Source of the DNA: Pictodentalium vernedei
Taxonomy: Eukaryota; Mollusca; Scaphopoda; Dentaliida; Dentaliidae
DNA: 64,000 nucleotides
Direction: 5' to 3'
NCBI GenBank assembly: GCA_031216915.1
Contig: CM062289.1
Coordinates: 247,691,187-247,755,186, forward strand
Under the pieces are notes generated by a model. The model did not search any database and was not told where the DNA came from. It saw nothing but the letters and a program-made list of their open reading frames with translations. Below are positions 55,310-64,000 of the stretch, piece by piece. How positions within the stretch are numbered: the first letter of the stretch is position 1; the number at the start of each line of letters is the position of its first letter. The translations under genes and the position numbers were made by a program.

Positions 55310-55548
55310 GCACTGGTTGTAAGAATGATAATTGCGCCAATTTCGAGACCTCCTTGACACTGCGCATGCGCAGTGGAGCAAAAGTATGGAGGACCATATA
55401 GGACATGTAATTTTCGGTTTTTGATGCAAATTTTGGGGATTGGGGGGTAAAATTGGTGTTTGGCCCTAAATATTTAAGAGTTAGCACCAGCTAAGTCTGG
55501 GTCATTGGTAAGTATAAAAAATATATAAATTACTATAAATTTTTTAAC
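55310..55548 (-). repeat. DIRS-C right inverted terminal repeat and outer end
   Basis: AATTGCGCCAATTTCGAGAC through GTTAGCACCAGCTAAGTCTG and GGTCATTGG (to 55508) mirrors the left repeat. The outer TAAGTATAAAAAATATATAA continues to about 55548. Confidence 0.92.
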
Positions 55549-56633
55549 TTTTTTGTTAAGTTGGCTTAATTTTAGGGATTGGGGGTTCAAAATTAAGCAT
55601 TTAGCCTACTTCTATCAAATGGAGTAGTCAGCTGGTCGGAGCAAGTGATCGGAATGATGAAAATTATTTGAAATTTACAATATTAGTGTCTCACCAGAAC
55701 TCAGAAAGGAATCAAACTTCATTCAAATATTATGGACAGTCAGACGGTGGGCCACATACAATACTTGCCTGCACATGTCTCAGGTATAACTTAGAAACTA
55801 TTGGGGCTTCAATCATCAAACTTCACACATATATAAAGGACAATAGGAGTATGTGTCACACACCACAGGGAGACTGTAACTTCAAACTGTGTCTGTGACT
55901 TCAAGGTCAAGATCATATTTCAAGGTCTGTCGATATTCTTGTCTCAACAATAACTCAGAAACAAACCAAACTACAGTTCTCTCTCTTAATACAAATATTA
56001 AGGACAGCCAAAAGCATGTAACGTATAGATACTTGCTTTTGCATCTTCAAGGTCAACATCATACTTGAGAACTTATGTTGATGATCACATGTTATGTCTC
56101 AGCCGTAACCAGGCCTGAAAATAAGCCATCTGTCATTTGCAAAATGAGGTCCCCAGAGGGTGAATTTGCTGACTATCAAGTATAGTGGGCCAAGTTATCC
56201 TCTGGGTACCTCTTTCTGTTAAGGTTTGAGACCTTGATTCAGATTGAGGATCACAGAGGGTAAATTTAGTGATGCTACCCTGCTGTGCAGGGTAGCATCA
56301 CCAAATTCACCCTCTGGGGACCTCATTTTGCAGATGGCAGTCTGCTTATTTTCTGGCTTGGCCGTAACTCAGAAACTATTACGGCTACAATCATCAAACT
56401 TCATGCAATCATCAAGGTCAGTTCTATTCAGTTTTTTGGAGAGGAGACATGTGTTACTCCAGTGACATTTATTGTTTAATTGGGTGTAATTCAACAACAT
56501 ATATTGCAATTAACAGGCCAAATTTCTGAAAATAAATGGTTTGAAGGTTGTATCCAATTAGCAGTTATTTTATTAAGCAATATCCACTCAAGCGGGTCCT
56601 ACTAGTTATTCAGTTGCCTTTTATCTATTTTAG
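55549..56633 (+). other. intron between DIRS-C and the next host exon
   Basis: Contains about three diverged direct units of roughly 250-300 bp built on AACTCAGAAAC-like and CTTCAAGGTCAAGATCAT words (55690-56100, 56350-56420), and a large hairpin (56125-56345). It ends with the acceptor CTTTTATCTATTTTAG. Confidence 0.6.
56125..56345. repeat. hairpin-forming inverted repeat
   Basis: Outer arms CATCTGTCATTTGCAAAATG + AGGTCCCCAGAGGGTGAATT (56127 on) and their inverse AATTCACCCTCTGGGGACCT (56302 on). An almost perfect inner hairpin GTGATGCTACCCTG/CAGGGTAGCATCAC lies at 56270-56301. Confidence 0.75.
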
Positions 56634-56719
56634 GTTTAGAAAAAGAGCCAAAATTACCTAAAGAATGTGAATTACCATTGTTGAGAATGGTAAACCTCAC
56701 AAATATTCATCCTGTGAGG
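56634..56719 (+). CDS. host gene exon (unrecognised protein)
   Basis: Acceptor ATCTATTTTAG, donor AGG|GTAAGT. It enters in phase 1 (completing the Gly left by exon 45341-45415) and leaves in phase 0. It encodes LEKEPKLPKECELPLLRMVN followed by LTNIHPVR. No motif recognised. Confidence 0.85.
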
Positions 56720-56923
56720 GTAAGTATAACACATGTATGTACGCCAGACATTTTGGGTTTGATCTATGGTGGAGGGAGTGTTATGATCAATGAGAAGTGC
56801 AACACAGGTACCAAGCATTAGATTCTCAGATTGCTAGGGGTGTTAAAAAAAACACTCCTGATGAAGGTGAGGGGTGCTATTTTAGGGAAGCCTGGGGGTT
56901 GGGTGGTGGAGGACCCAATAACA

Positions 56924-58821
56924 GACATGTTAACCTCCAGAATAATTTTCAGGGAACCTAAGGGTGATTTTCAGGGAAAGGGGATGGAGTTCAGGGAAAT
57001 GTTCGCACTTGCGAATTTTCAGCTCATGGAACACCATTAACACCAGGTTATATCCAGATCTAGTTGTCAATTATGCTGATGCATTTATGCTATGTTAAAA
57101 AATCATAAAATAATTGTTGATTTGACACCCCCCCCCCCCTATCCTCTTCTTCATGACACCCCACCCACAGAGCACCACCACCTGTGGTTTGCTTTTATCA
57201 AAGTCTACTAAGCTAATAATTTCCCAAGTATTGAAATGTTAACAGAAAAGATGTCCTAATGTTCAGTTACTTCAAGAAGATTAGTACTTGGAAAGTATCT
57301 TCATCAAAATCCTTCATGCATGTATGGACGTTTGTGCTCTTCACAAAACTTTTCTTTTCATCATTGAAGCATTTTTTTTTTTTTTTTTTTAATTCCATTC
57401 AAAATTTTCTGGGTAGAGGCGGTGAACAGTTAACAGTTCTGTCGGCAGCACAACGGAATAAATGTAGTGTTAGAAAATAAGTCTATTGTGTATACATATG
57501 CAGTCATAATTTTTCGACTTTAACTTATTTTTAAACTGTGTTAAATAGTTGAGGTCAAGGTTTTGTTTACATTTTGATTTGGAAAAGGGATGAGAATTAA
57601 AGCTATTCTATGAATAAATAAATATATATTATTTAATTCCTTTTCATATATTTTATTTACCAAAAAACTGCATTTAAATGAAGGTGGAGTTTTCAATTTT
57701 TGGAAAGTAAGTCACCTATTTTCACTTCGACACTCGCACATTGATCACAAATCTCCGATTATGAAGAAAACCCCCAGAAATAAACATGAACACAGTTGAA
57801 ATATATATCATAAAATACCCTTTTTATACCCCCCGCAAACAAAGGTTGGGGGGGGGGGGGGGGTATATAGGAATCACCCTGTCCGTCCGCCTGTCCGTCT
57901 GTCCATCTGTCCGTCTGTCGTAAGCGCAACTCCTCCTAAACCGTTTGAAGAATTTTCATGAAACTTTACACAATGGAAGAACTCCATATGGGAATGTGCA
58001 TGAAGCAATATAATTCCGTTCTGACATTTCCAAGGGGAGATAATCTGTCCGTCTGACCATCCTTGTAAGCGCAACTCCTTCTAAACCGTTTGAACAATTT
58101 TCATGAAACTTTACACAATGGAAGAACTCCATATGAAGATGTGCATGAAGCAATATAATTCCGTTCTGACATTTCCAAGGGGAGATAATCTAACTTATAC
58201 CGTCTGTCCATCCTTGTAAGTGCAACTTCTCCTAAACCGTATGAAGAATTTTCATGAAACTTTACACAGTGGAAGAACTCCATATGAAGATGTGCATGAA
58301 GCAATATAATTCCGTTCTGACATTTCCAAGGGGAGATAATCTAATGTATACCATCTGTCCATCCTTGTAAGCGCAACTCCTCCTAAACCATTTGAAGAAT
58401 TTTCATGAAACTTTACACAATGGAAGAACTCCATATGAAGATGTGCATGAAGCAATATAATTCCATTCTGACATTTCCAAGGGGAGATAATCTAACTTAT
58501 ACATTTCAGGCACGGGGGGTAACACTTTGTGAGTTTGCTCACAGTACCTCTAGTCTTAAATATATTTAACTTAAATCCATATTATACTGCTTCGTGAGTT
58601 TTTACCAAAGTTTGAAATGCATGTGATTTGACTCTGAACGTTTTACATAAGTTAAAACGGGAAAGAAATATTCGACTGTTGTTTTCAGGGATTTTTGGTC
58701 CAAAACTGATTCCCGTCCGGGAGGCCTGGAACTACACTGAAAATTTTTACACTGTAAACCAATGGCCCAGACTAGCTGGTGCTTAACTCATACATAATTC
58801 CAGGAGAGTTAACATGTCTGA
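56924..58821. mobile_element. second copy of the CAGACATGTTAAC hAT-like family
   Basis: Ends CAGACATGTTAACCTCC (56924) and inverted GGAGAGTTAACATGTCTG (to 58821). The left interior shares the TTTTCAGGGA words of the copy at 37405, and the right interior shares GGGATTTTTGGTCCAAA. Flanks do not show a clear 8-bp duplication. It holds a Helitron-like tandem-array element (57822-58553) and a 55-bp DIRS end fragment (58738-58795, AATGGCCCAGACTAGCTGGT). Confidence 0.65.
57822..58553 (+). mobile_element. Helitron-like element with ~150-bp tandem array
   Basis: Starts near TTTTTATACCCCCCGCAAAC. It contains four to five units of about 145-151 bp (GAATTTTCATGAAACTTTAC, then CAAGGGGAGATAATCT). It ends at GTGAGTTTGCTCAC, a hairpin, followed by AGTACCTCTAG and then T. 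A hairpin about ten bases before a terminal CTAG followed by T is the Helitron 3' signature. The 5' end cannot be fixed. Confidence 0.6.
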
Positions 58822-58982
58822 TCTATATGGCCATCCTCCATCTGTCCAAAATCCTAAACAGCCAATAACTTCACCAATAGCTGATGGATTGTAATGAATT
58901 TCATTATGTAGTTTTCTCTTTATTTGCTAAATACTCTCATTGCAAAGTTACCATGCCATCAGAATTTATCCAAGAGTTCTAG

Positions 58983-60166
58983 CTTTTTTTATACCCCCCA
59001 CAACGAGTTGTGGGGGAATATACTGGAATCACCTTGTCCGTCCGTCCATCTGTCTGTCTGTCCATCCATAGACATAATTTTGTCCAGAGATTTTCTTGGA
59101 TGTTCACGAACCAAACTGCTTGAAACATGGTATTGTTGTTCACTACCATGGGAACCTGCGCACCTGCGATTATAGTTCTGGTCGGATTATTTTTTCCAGA
59201 ATTATGCCCCTTTTCAATTTGAAATAGCAGGCCTAGAAGTTTGTCCGAAGATTTTCTCAGATGTTTATGAGTCGATTCCTTTGAAACTTGGTATGGAAGT
59301 TTCTTCCCGTGTGAACCTGTGCACCTGCGATTATAGTTTTGATCAGACCTTTTTTTGCCAGAGTTATAGCCCCTTTTCATCATGGAATGTGCAAAGTTTG
59401 TCCAGAGATTTTCTCAGATGTTTATGGGTTGATTCCTTTGAAACTTGGTGTGGATGTTTACTACCATAGGAGCCTGTGCACCTGTGATTATAGTTTTCAT
59501 CGGACCTTTTTTGCCAGAGTTATGCCCCTTTTTGTCTTAGAATGCATGAATTTTGTCTGGAGATTTTCACAGATGTTTATGGGTTGATTCCTTCGAAACT
59601 TGGTATGGTTGTTTACTGCCATGGGAACGTGTGCACCTGCGATTATAGTTTTGATTGGACCTTTTCTGCCAGAGTTATGCCCCTTTTCATCTTAGAATGC
59701 ACAAATTTTGACTGGAGATTTTCTCTGAAGTTCATGGGTTGATTCCTTGAAATCTGGTATGGATGTTCACTACCATAGGAACCTGTGCACCTGCAGTTAT
59801 AGTTTCAATTAGACTTTTTCTGCTAGAGTTATGCCCCTTTTTTTCTTAGAATGCCTGAATTTTGTCCAGAGATTTTCTTGGATGTTAACAGGTTGATTCC
59901 TTTGAAACTTGGTATGGATGTTCATTACCATGGGAACCTGTGCACCTTTTTTGCCAGAGTTATGCCCCTTTTCGTCATAGAATGCGTGAATTTTGTCCGG
60001 AGATTTTCTCAGATGTTTATGGGTTGATTCTTTTGAAACTTGGAATGGATGTTCACTACCATGGAAACCTGTGCACCTTTGATTATAGTTTTGATAAGAT
60101 TTTTTTTGCTAGAGTTATCACAGTGGGGGGTATGGATAGGCCCATCTGGGACAGTCACACCTCTAG
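58983..60166 (+). mobile_element. Helitron-like element with ~154-bp tandem array
   Basis: Starts near TTTTTTTATACCCCCCACAA. It holds seven units with GAGATTTTCTCAGATGTTTA at about 59094, 59248, 59408, 59560, 59717, 59868 and 60000. It ends with CCCATCTGGG (hairpin), ACAGTCACACCTCTAG and T. Start and end words match the previous element, but the array unit is unrelated. Several short frames inside are repeat read-through. Confidence 0.65.
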
Positions 60167-60452
60167 TCTGCAAACTGTTCATGTTGAAATTAATTTTTGT
60201 AAAGCTTCACCAATACTTGATAAATTGTAATGAAATTTAGTAACGTACCTTTACCATCATATGCCAATACTCAAAATGCAAAATAACGTTGCTGGATAAT
60301 TTCATCCTAGATTTATGCCCCTTTGTTTGATGAAAAATGTACTTGTTGGACACAGCATTGAGGTATAATAGCACAAATGGTACAATCATGTTTTAACTAA
60401 ATAAATATATATTACATGCATTGAAACATATAATGTTCTTTTCTTTTGATAG
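60167..60452 (+). other. intron before host exon
   Basis: Unique A/T-rich sequence ending in TTCTTTTCTTTTGATAG, an acceptor with a good pyrimidine tract. Nothing else seen. Confidence 0.6.
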
Positions 60453-60661
60453 CTTTGCATTTATCTCAGAGACAACTCGATTCTTCTAGAGAAACACAGA
60501 AGTGTAACCTCGGTGTTAGATCTTTTGTGTGAAAAAAATATGAAATCCAGGGATACAAATGACATTGCAGCAGTAAAACTACATTACGTAGGATTTCTTA
60601 TCAAGCAGGCATCTAAGTCATTGCAAGAAAATCAAGATAATTTGAAATCCTTTATAAGAGC
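60453..60661 (+). CDS. host gene exon (unrecognised protein)
   Basis: 209 nt, entering in phase 0 and leaving in phase 2 at AGAGC|GTATGT. It encodes LCIYLRDNSILLEKHRSVTS and about 50 further residues (ending NLKSFIRA across the junction). The pattern suggests amphipathic helices (VLDLLCEKNM, VKLHYVGFLIKQASKSL). No enzyme motif is visible. An all-helical scaffold or repeat protein is possible, but this is a guess. Confidence 0.88.
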
Positions 60662-60713
60662 GTATGTATTTATTTTAAATATGAGTGGACATTTTTCTGT
60701 AACTAAAGTTCCC

Positions 60714-60958
60714 ACTTAACCCTTTACCTAACGAATCGCCCGTATCCGCCCGCATAATATGCAAATTCAGCAGTTGAAAAAATATTATTTTTAAAAAAAT
60801 TGCAACAAAACGATATCATGTGACCCTTGTTGGAACGAGCTCGTTCCAACGAGGGGTCACATGATATGGTTTTGTTGTAATTTTTTTTAAAATTTAAAAA
60901 AATGATATTTAAAATAATAAATTTTGATATCGTCTGCGTTGGGTAAAGGTTTAATTCT
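60714..60958. mobile_element. palindromic foldback element flanked by TTAA
   Basis: Almost the whole 240 bp is one inverted repeat. Ends are CCCTTTACCTAACG and CGTTGGGTAAAGG, and the centre is TTGGAACGAGCTCGTTCCAA near 60843. Each side meets a TTAA. TTAA targets with CCC-type ends suggest a piggyBac-mobilised MITE (inference). The segment 61055-61165 repeats its right half. Confidence 0.7.
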
Positions 60959-60961
60959 TTA

Positions 60962-61641
60962 TCCAATGCGCACCTCTTGCAATTGCAAATGCAATTTGTT
61001 TTTGTTTTTTATTATTTTCTCAAATTTTTCATGAAAGTTCAACAAAACTGTAGTGTTCCACTGAGGGGGTCACATGATATGGTTTTGCTGAAATTTAAAA
61101 AAAAATAAAAATTTTTTTTACTGAATTACTCAGATGTGCCAACTCTTCAATTAGTTAGGTAAGGTTTAATTACATACTGGTTAACCATTTACCTGAAATA
61201 GTGGAAATATTGGCCACCACTATTTATAAAAATTACCATTCAACTTTTTATTTTTTGTCTCAGAAACATAAATTATGACCGATAGCATTCCAAGAACCTT
61301 AGCACTTAATTTTAGGTAATTTTTTGTTGCCAAAATAGCCCGGAAACAACTGCAAAGCTACAGGATGCAGACCGTCAAAGTGTAGCAAATATATATATAT
61401 AAATATCCAGACATTCAGGGTTAATGGAATATTCCTGTTAACTGTTTATCTTTTTCACTGATACAGTTGGTATTTAATTCACAATGTTCCATGGTTTTCC
61501 TATTTTTCCATAAATGACAAATGGTGTAATGATGCAAGTTTTCTTATTGTATATCAACATGTTGAATGAGAAAGATATAAAAACTAATTTTTAAGACATC
61601 CTGATGGGACAAATGCTTAATTGACACCTTGTCTCCTGCAG
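60962..61641 (+). other. intron sequence
   Basis: Includes a half copy of the preceding palindrome (61055-61165, GGTCACATGATATGGTTTTG) and a short TA run (61390). It ends with the acceptor CCTTGTCTCCTGCAG. No gene. Confidence 0.6.
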
Positions 61642-61777
61642 GTTGTTAAAAGGTCGTGCAGAAGATGGGTTTCCTGAACTACAGGATAAGTTGCTACGTC
61701 AGAGTTTAAAGGAGTTTCCATTTCCAGAATCTCAGCTTTTACAGAGTATAGTTCGCACAATTGCACCTGTGAAAATT
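61642..61777 (+). CDS. host gene exon (unrecognised protein)
   Basis: Acceptor TCTCCTGCAG, donor ATT|GTAAGT. It enters in phase 2 (one base completes the Ala codon from the exon at 60453) and leaves in phase 0. It encodes LLKGRAEDGFPELQDKLLRQ and then SLKEFPFPESQLLQSIVRTI plus APVKI. It is the last exon visible; the gene continues past the window. Confidence 0.88.
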
Positions 61778-61837
61778 GTAAGTTTGTTTTTATTGAACAT
61801 TTATACACCCAAATCTAATATTTTTACCCTCTTACTC

Positions 61838-62055
61838 AATGGCCCAGACTAGCTGGTGTTAACTCAAAGTTATCAAGGGCCAAACACAAATTTTGAACCC
61901 CCCCAATCTCCAAAATTTGCTTGCAAAACCGAAAATTAAAAGTCCTATCTGGCCCTCCATGTACGAAAAACTGATTGCACCTCATTTCGGTACAAAATGG
62001 CTGCTGGCAGCCATCTTGAATTTCAGACCGCACCCAAAAACATTAGTTCTCGTCC
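61838..62055 (+). repeat. solo DIRS left-end fragment
   Basis: CAATGGCCCAGACTAGCTGG, AAGGGCCAAACACAAATTTT, then AAGTCCTATCTGGCCCTCCA and a GCTGCTGGCAGCC palindrome. It belongs to the same family of ends as DIRS-A/B/C. No opposite end is found, so it is a solo remnant. Confidence 0.7.
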
Positions 62056-63076
62056 CAAGGTGATAACAAAGGTACCCAATCAGTTTTGTGATGATCTGTT
62101 CATAAATACAGCCCCTAGCCCGAGCCGTATTGACATGTGTACTTACTGTGTATAAGTAGCACTGAATAAATCAAAGTTCATCTAATTTGCATAATTTCTG
62201 CACGAGAAGAAAACCTGTATTATATGTGATGTATTCCATGTTACTAAACATTAATACAATAATTTATTCAAATCAGAACTTTCATACAGAAGTTCTATAC
62301 AATGATAGTGTCAATGACAATGTAGCTTAACTTGTCTGTGTGTTGTGTTTGATGAAAAGGATAATGTTCAATGTTTATGAAAGGATTATGAAATAAGACA
62401 TGAATTGTGATAATTGGGAATATGTTAATTTCTGTTTCCTGTATGCTATGTTTTTAATAAAAATAATATGAGGTGTACACTACTAAAGAGCTGAGTGGTG
62501 GGTTAATATGACCTCACAGTTAATGTATGTGGCCCTCACAGTTAACGTATGTCAACGAAAGTTACCAAGTTACAGTGAAATTATTCCAAAACGAGTCATC
62601 CTATCAAGTTACATTGAAATCCCTTCATAAATATGGCCTGTAGACTGTGCTAAAGGTTTCCGAGCTTCAGGCCTGTGTAGCCATGACGGTAGACCGATTG
62701 CAACTAAAAGGGGATGTCCTCATCTCGACATTATACTGAGTCATCCTACTAAGTTACAATGAAATCCTTTCACAAATACAACCTGTAGTCTGTACTAAAG
62801 TTTTTCGTGTTTTGGGCTCGGGAAGCCATCATGGTTGAATGATCACAACCAAAAGGGGACGTTGTCATCTGGGCATAATCTGGAGTGATCTAACGATGTT
62901 ACAATGAAATCCCTTCATGTATATGACCTGTAGACTGTGCTCAAGGTTTTCGGGCTTCGGGCCCCTGAAGCCGTCATTGTTGACCAATCACGACCAAAAG
63001 AGGATGTCATCATCTAGGCATTATATGGAGTCAACCTAACAAGTTACAATGAAATCCTTCCATAAATACGACCTAT

Positions 63077-63441
63077 TTATTTATTTATTGGGGTTTAAGG
63101 TCACATACTTGTGCACAATGGCTAATCATGACCGCGGCAGTTTTACGGATGGAGGAAGCCGGAGTACCCAGAGAGAACCACCGGGCAATGACGAGCAACT
63201 GTCAGCTCCTCAACATTCTAACTCTGTTCAAGCTCCGCTCAAGCAGGATTACAGCAGTTGAAGACATGTGCACCATCGACGTGCAGTACGCCTTAGTACA
63301 TGGCATCATTGTGCCCCCATGTAGGCAACCGGGATAAAGTGCCTTGCCCAAGGACACAATGTTGGTCGTCCTGGACGGGGATCGAACTCAGGACCTCTAG
63401 CATAGAAGTCCAACAGTCTACCACTGAGCTGCCGCGCACCC
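63077..63441 (-). mobile_element. tRNA-derived SINE with intact target duplication
   Basis: On the minus strand the head reads GGCAGCTCAGTGGTAG (A box, 63433-63418), GAGGTCCTGAGTTCGATCCC (B box, about 63400-63380), then a body, and ends in a TAAATAAATA-type tail at 63077. AAATACGACCTAT flanks it on both sides (63064-63076 and 63442-63454). The A and B boxes are internal RNA polymerase III promoter elements. Short frames in it are not genes. Confidence 0.92.
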
Positions 63442-63738
63442 AAATACGACCTATAGACTATGCTAAAGATTTTTGGGTTTGGGGCTTGGGCAGCCATCAA
63501 GGCTGAATGATCATGACCAAAAGGGGACATTCTCATCTAGACATTATTTGGAGTCATCCTACCAAGTTACAATGAAATCCCTTCATAAATATGACCTGTA
63601 GACCTTGCTAAAGGTTTTCGGGCTTCAGGCCCCTGTAGCCGTCACAGTTGACCAATCATGACCAAAAGAGGATGTCATCATCTAGGCATTATATGGAGTC
63701 AACCTAACAAGTTACAATGAAATCCTTCCATAAATATG

Positions 63739-64000
63739 ACCTATTTATTTATTTATTTATTTATTTATTGGGGTTTAAGGTCACATTCTTTTGCACAATG
63801 GCTAATCATGACCATGACAGTTTTACGGGTGGAGAAAGCTGGAGTACCCGGAGAGAACCACCGGGCAATGACGAGCAACTGTCAGCTTCTCAACATTCTA
63901 ACTCTGTTGAAGCTCCGCTCAAGCAGGGTTACAGCAGTTGAAGACATGTGCACCATCGACGTGCAGTACGCCTTAGTACACAGCATCATTGTGCCCCCAT
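63739..64000 (-). mobile_element. second SINE copy in the array, cut by the window end
   Basis: Nearly identical to 63077-63335 but with a longer TTTA tail (about seven repeats against three or four). It sits at the same position of the 146-bp unit. The tRNA head would lie beyond the window. Confidence 0.9.

Larger units (their letters stand above)
48526..55548 (+). mobile_element. DIRS-C, uninterrupted DIRS element
   Basis: 7.0 kb with no foreign insertion, so it gives the natural size of this family. Left repeat 48541-48730, leader to 49560, gag 49560-52380 (with an internal duplication), RT/RNase H 52540-54000, truncated recombinase 54285-54559, internal complementary region 55160-55250, right repeat 55310-55508 and outer end to about 55548. 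It is close to DIRS-A at the protein level, with ends starting CCAATGACCCAGACTTAGCT. All coding parts are broken. Confidence 0.92.
62560..64000 (+). repeat. ~146-bp tandem array interrupted by SINEs
   Basis: Units start AAGTTACAATGAAATCC near 62608, 62751, 62898, 63043, 63565 and 63711. Each has a GACCTGTAGACTGTGCTAAA line and a CAACCAAAAGGGGATGTC-like line. Less clear units reach back to about 62060. Two units carry a SINE at the same position. No coding potential. Confidence 0.85.

Noticed and set aside
57874..58455. Repeated minus-strand frames with HAHLHMEFFHCVKFHEN
   Set aside because: Each is the same tandem unit read in one frame; the unit is non-coding in the related element at 58983-60166.
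63378..63441. Functional tRNA gene
   Set aside because: Only the A and B boxes and part of the arms match; it is the head of a repeated SINE with a target duplication.

Overview
This is eukaryotic, intron-rich and heavily repeat-laden DNA. No operon, phage or CRISPR structure is visible. The repeat repertoire suggests a bivalve mollusc or another lophotrochozoan. It includes short elements opening with AGCTCACCTGA and closing with a GGCCCCATGGGGCC hairpin plus internal tandem arrays, TTTTTATACCCCCC elements carrying tandem arrays, tRNA-derived SINEs, and abundant DIRS-type tyrosine-recombinase retrotransposons. That taxon is an inference from repeat style and is not proven by a marker gene.

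Host gene. Four exons on the + strand (45341-45415, 56634-56719, 60453-60661, 61642-61777) have proper acceptors and donors, and their reading phases join perfectly. They form part of one cellular gene that I do not recognise. A fifth candidate exon at 4579-4621 also matches in phase, which would make the intron after it about 40.7 kb. Almost everything else in the window is transposon sequence packed into the introns of this gene.

Layout. 1-4440: HINE/pearl-like elements with a 167-bp tandem core, plus a SINE. 4441-6800: mostly unassigned, with the candidate exon and a hairpin. 7046-16563: DIRS-A (long inverted terminal repeats, gag, reverse transcriptase/RNase H, tyrosine recombinase), interrupted by a HINE-like element and by an unknown 1.2-kb insert. 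16669-26939: a short hAT-like element split by DIRS-D (16868-26140), which is itself split by a hAT element with an 8-bp target duplication (19871-22746). 27138-44800: a badly broken DIRS-B that holds a Ginger-like integrase-Ulp1 gene on the minus strand, several HINE-like elements, another hAT-like element and a mini-DIRS. 48526-55548: DIRS-C, nearly complete in outline but mutated. 55549-64000: more introns, two Helitron-like tandem-array elements, a TTAA-flanked palindrome, and a 146-bp tandem array into which SINEs have inserted.

How the pieces work. The three larger DIRS copies each carry the full terminal logic of the class: inverted terminal repeats, plus an internal complementary region that reproduces the fused left and right ends, as expected for replication through a circular intermediate. 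All coding regions of mobile elements seen here carry frameshifts, stops or deletions, so these copies look dead. The most unusual locus is the intron-containing Ginger-like gene. It couples a retroviral-type integrase domain to a Ulp1/C48 protease domain. Two HINE-like elements have inserted into a single exon, and two key catalytic positions are substituted.
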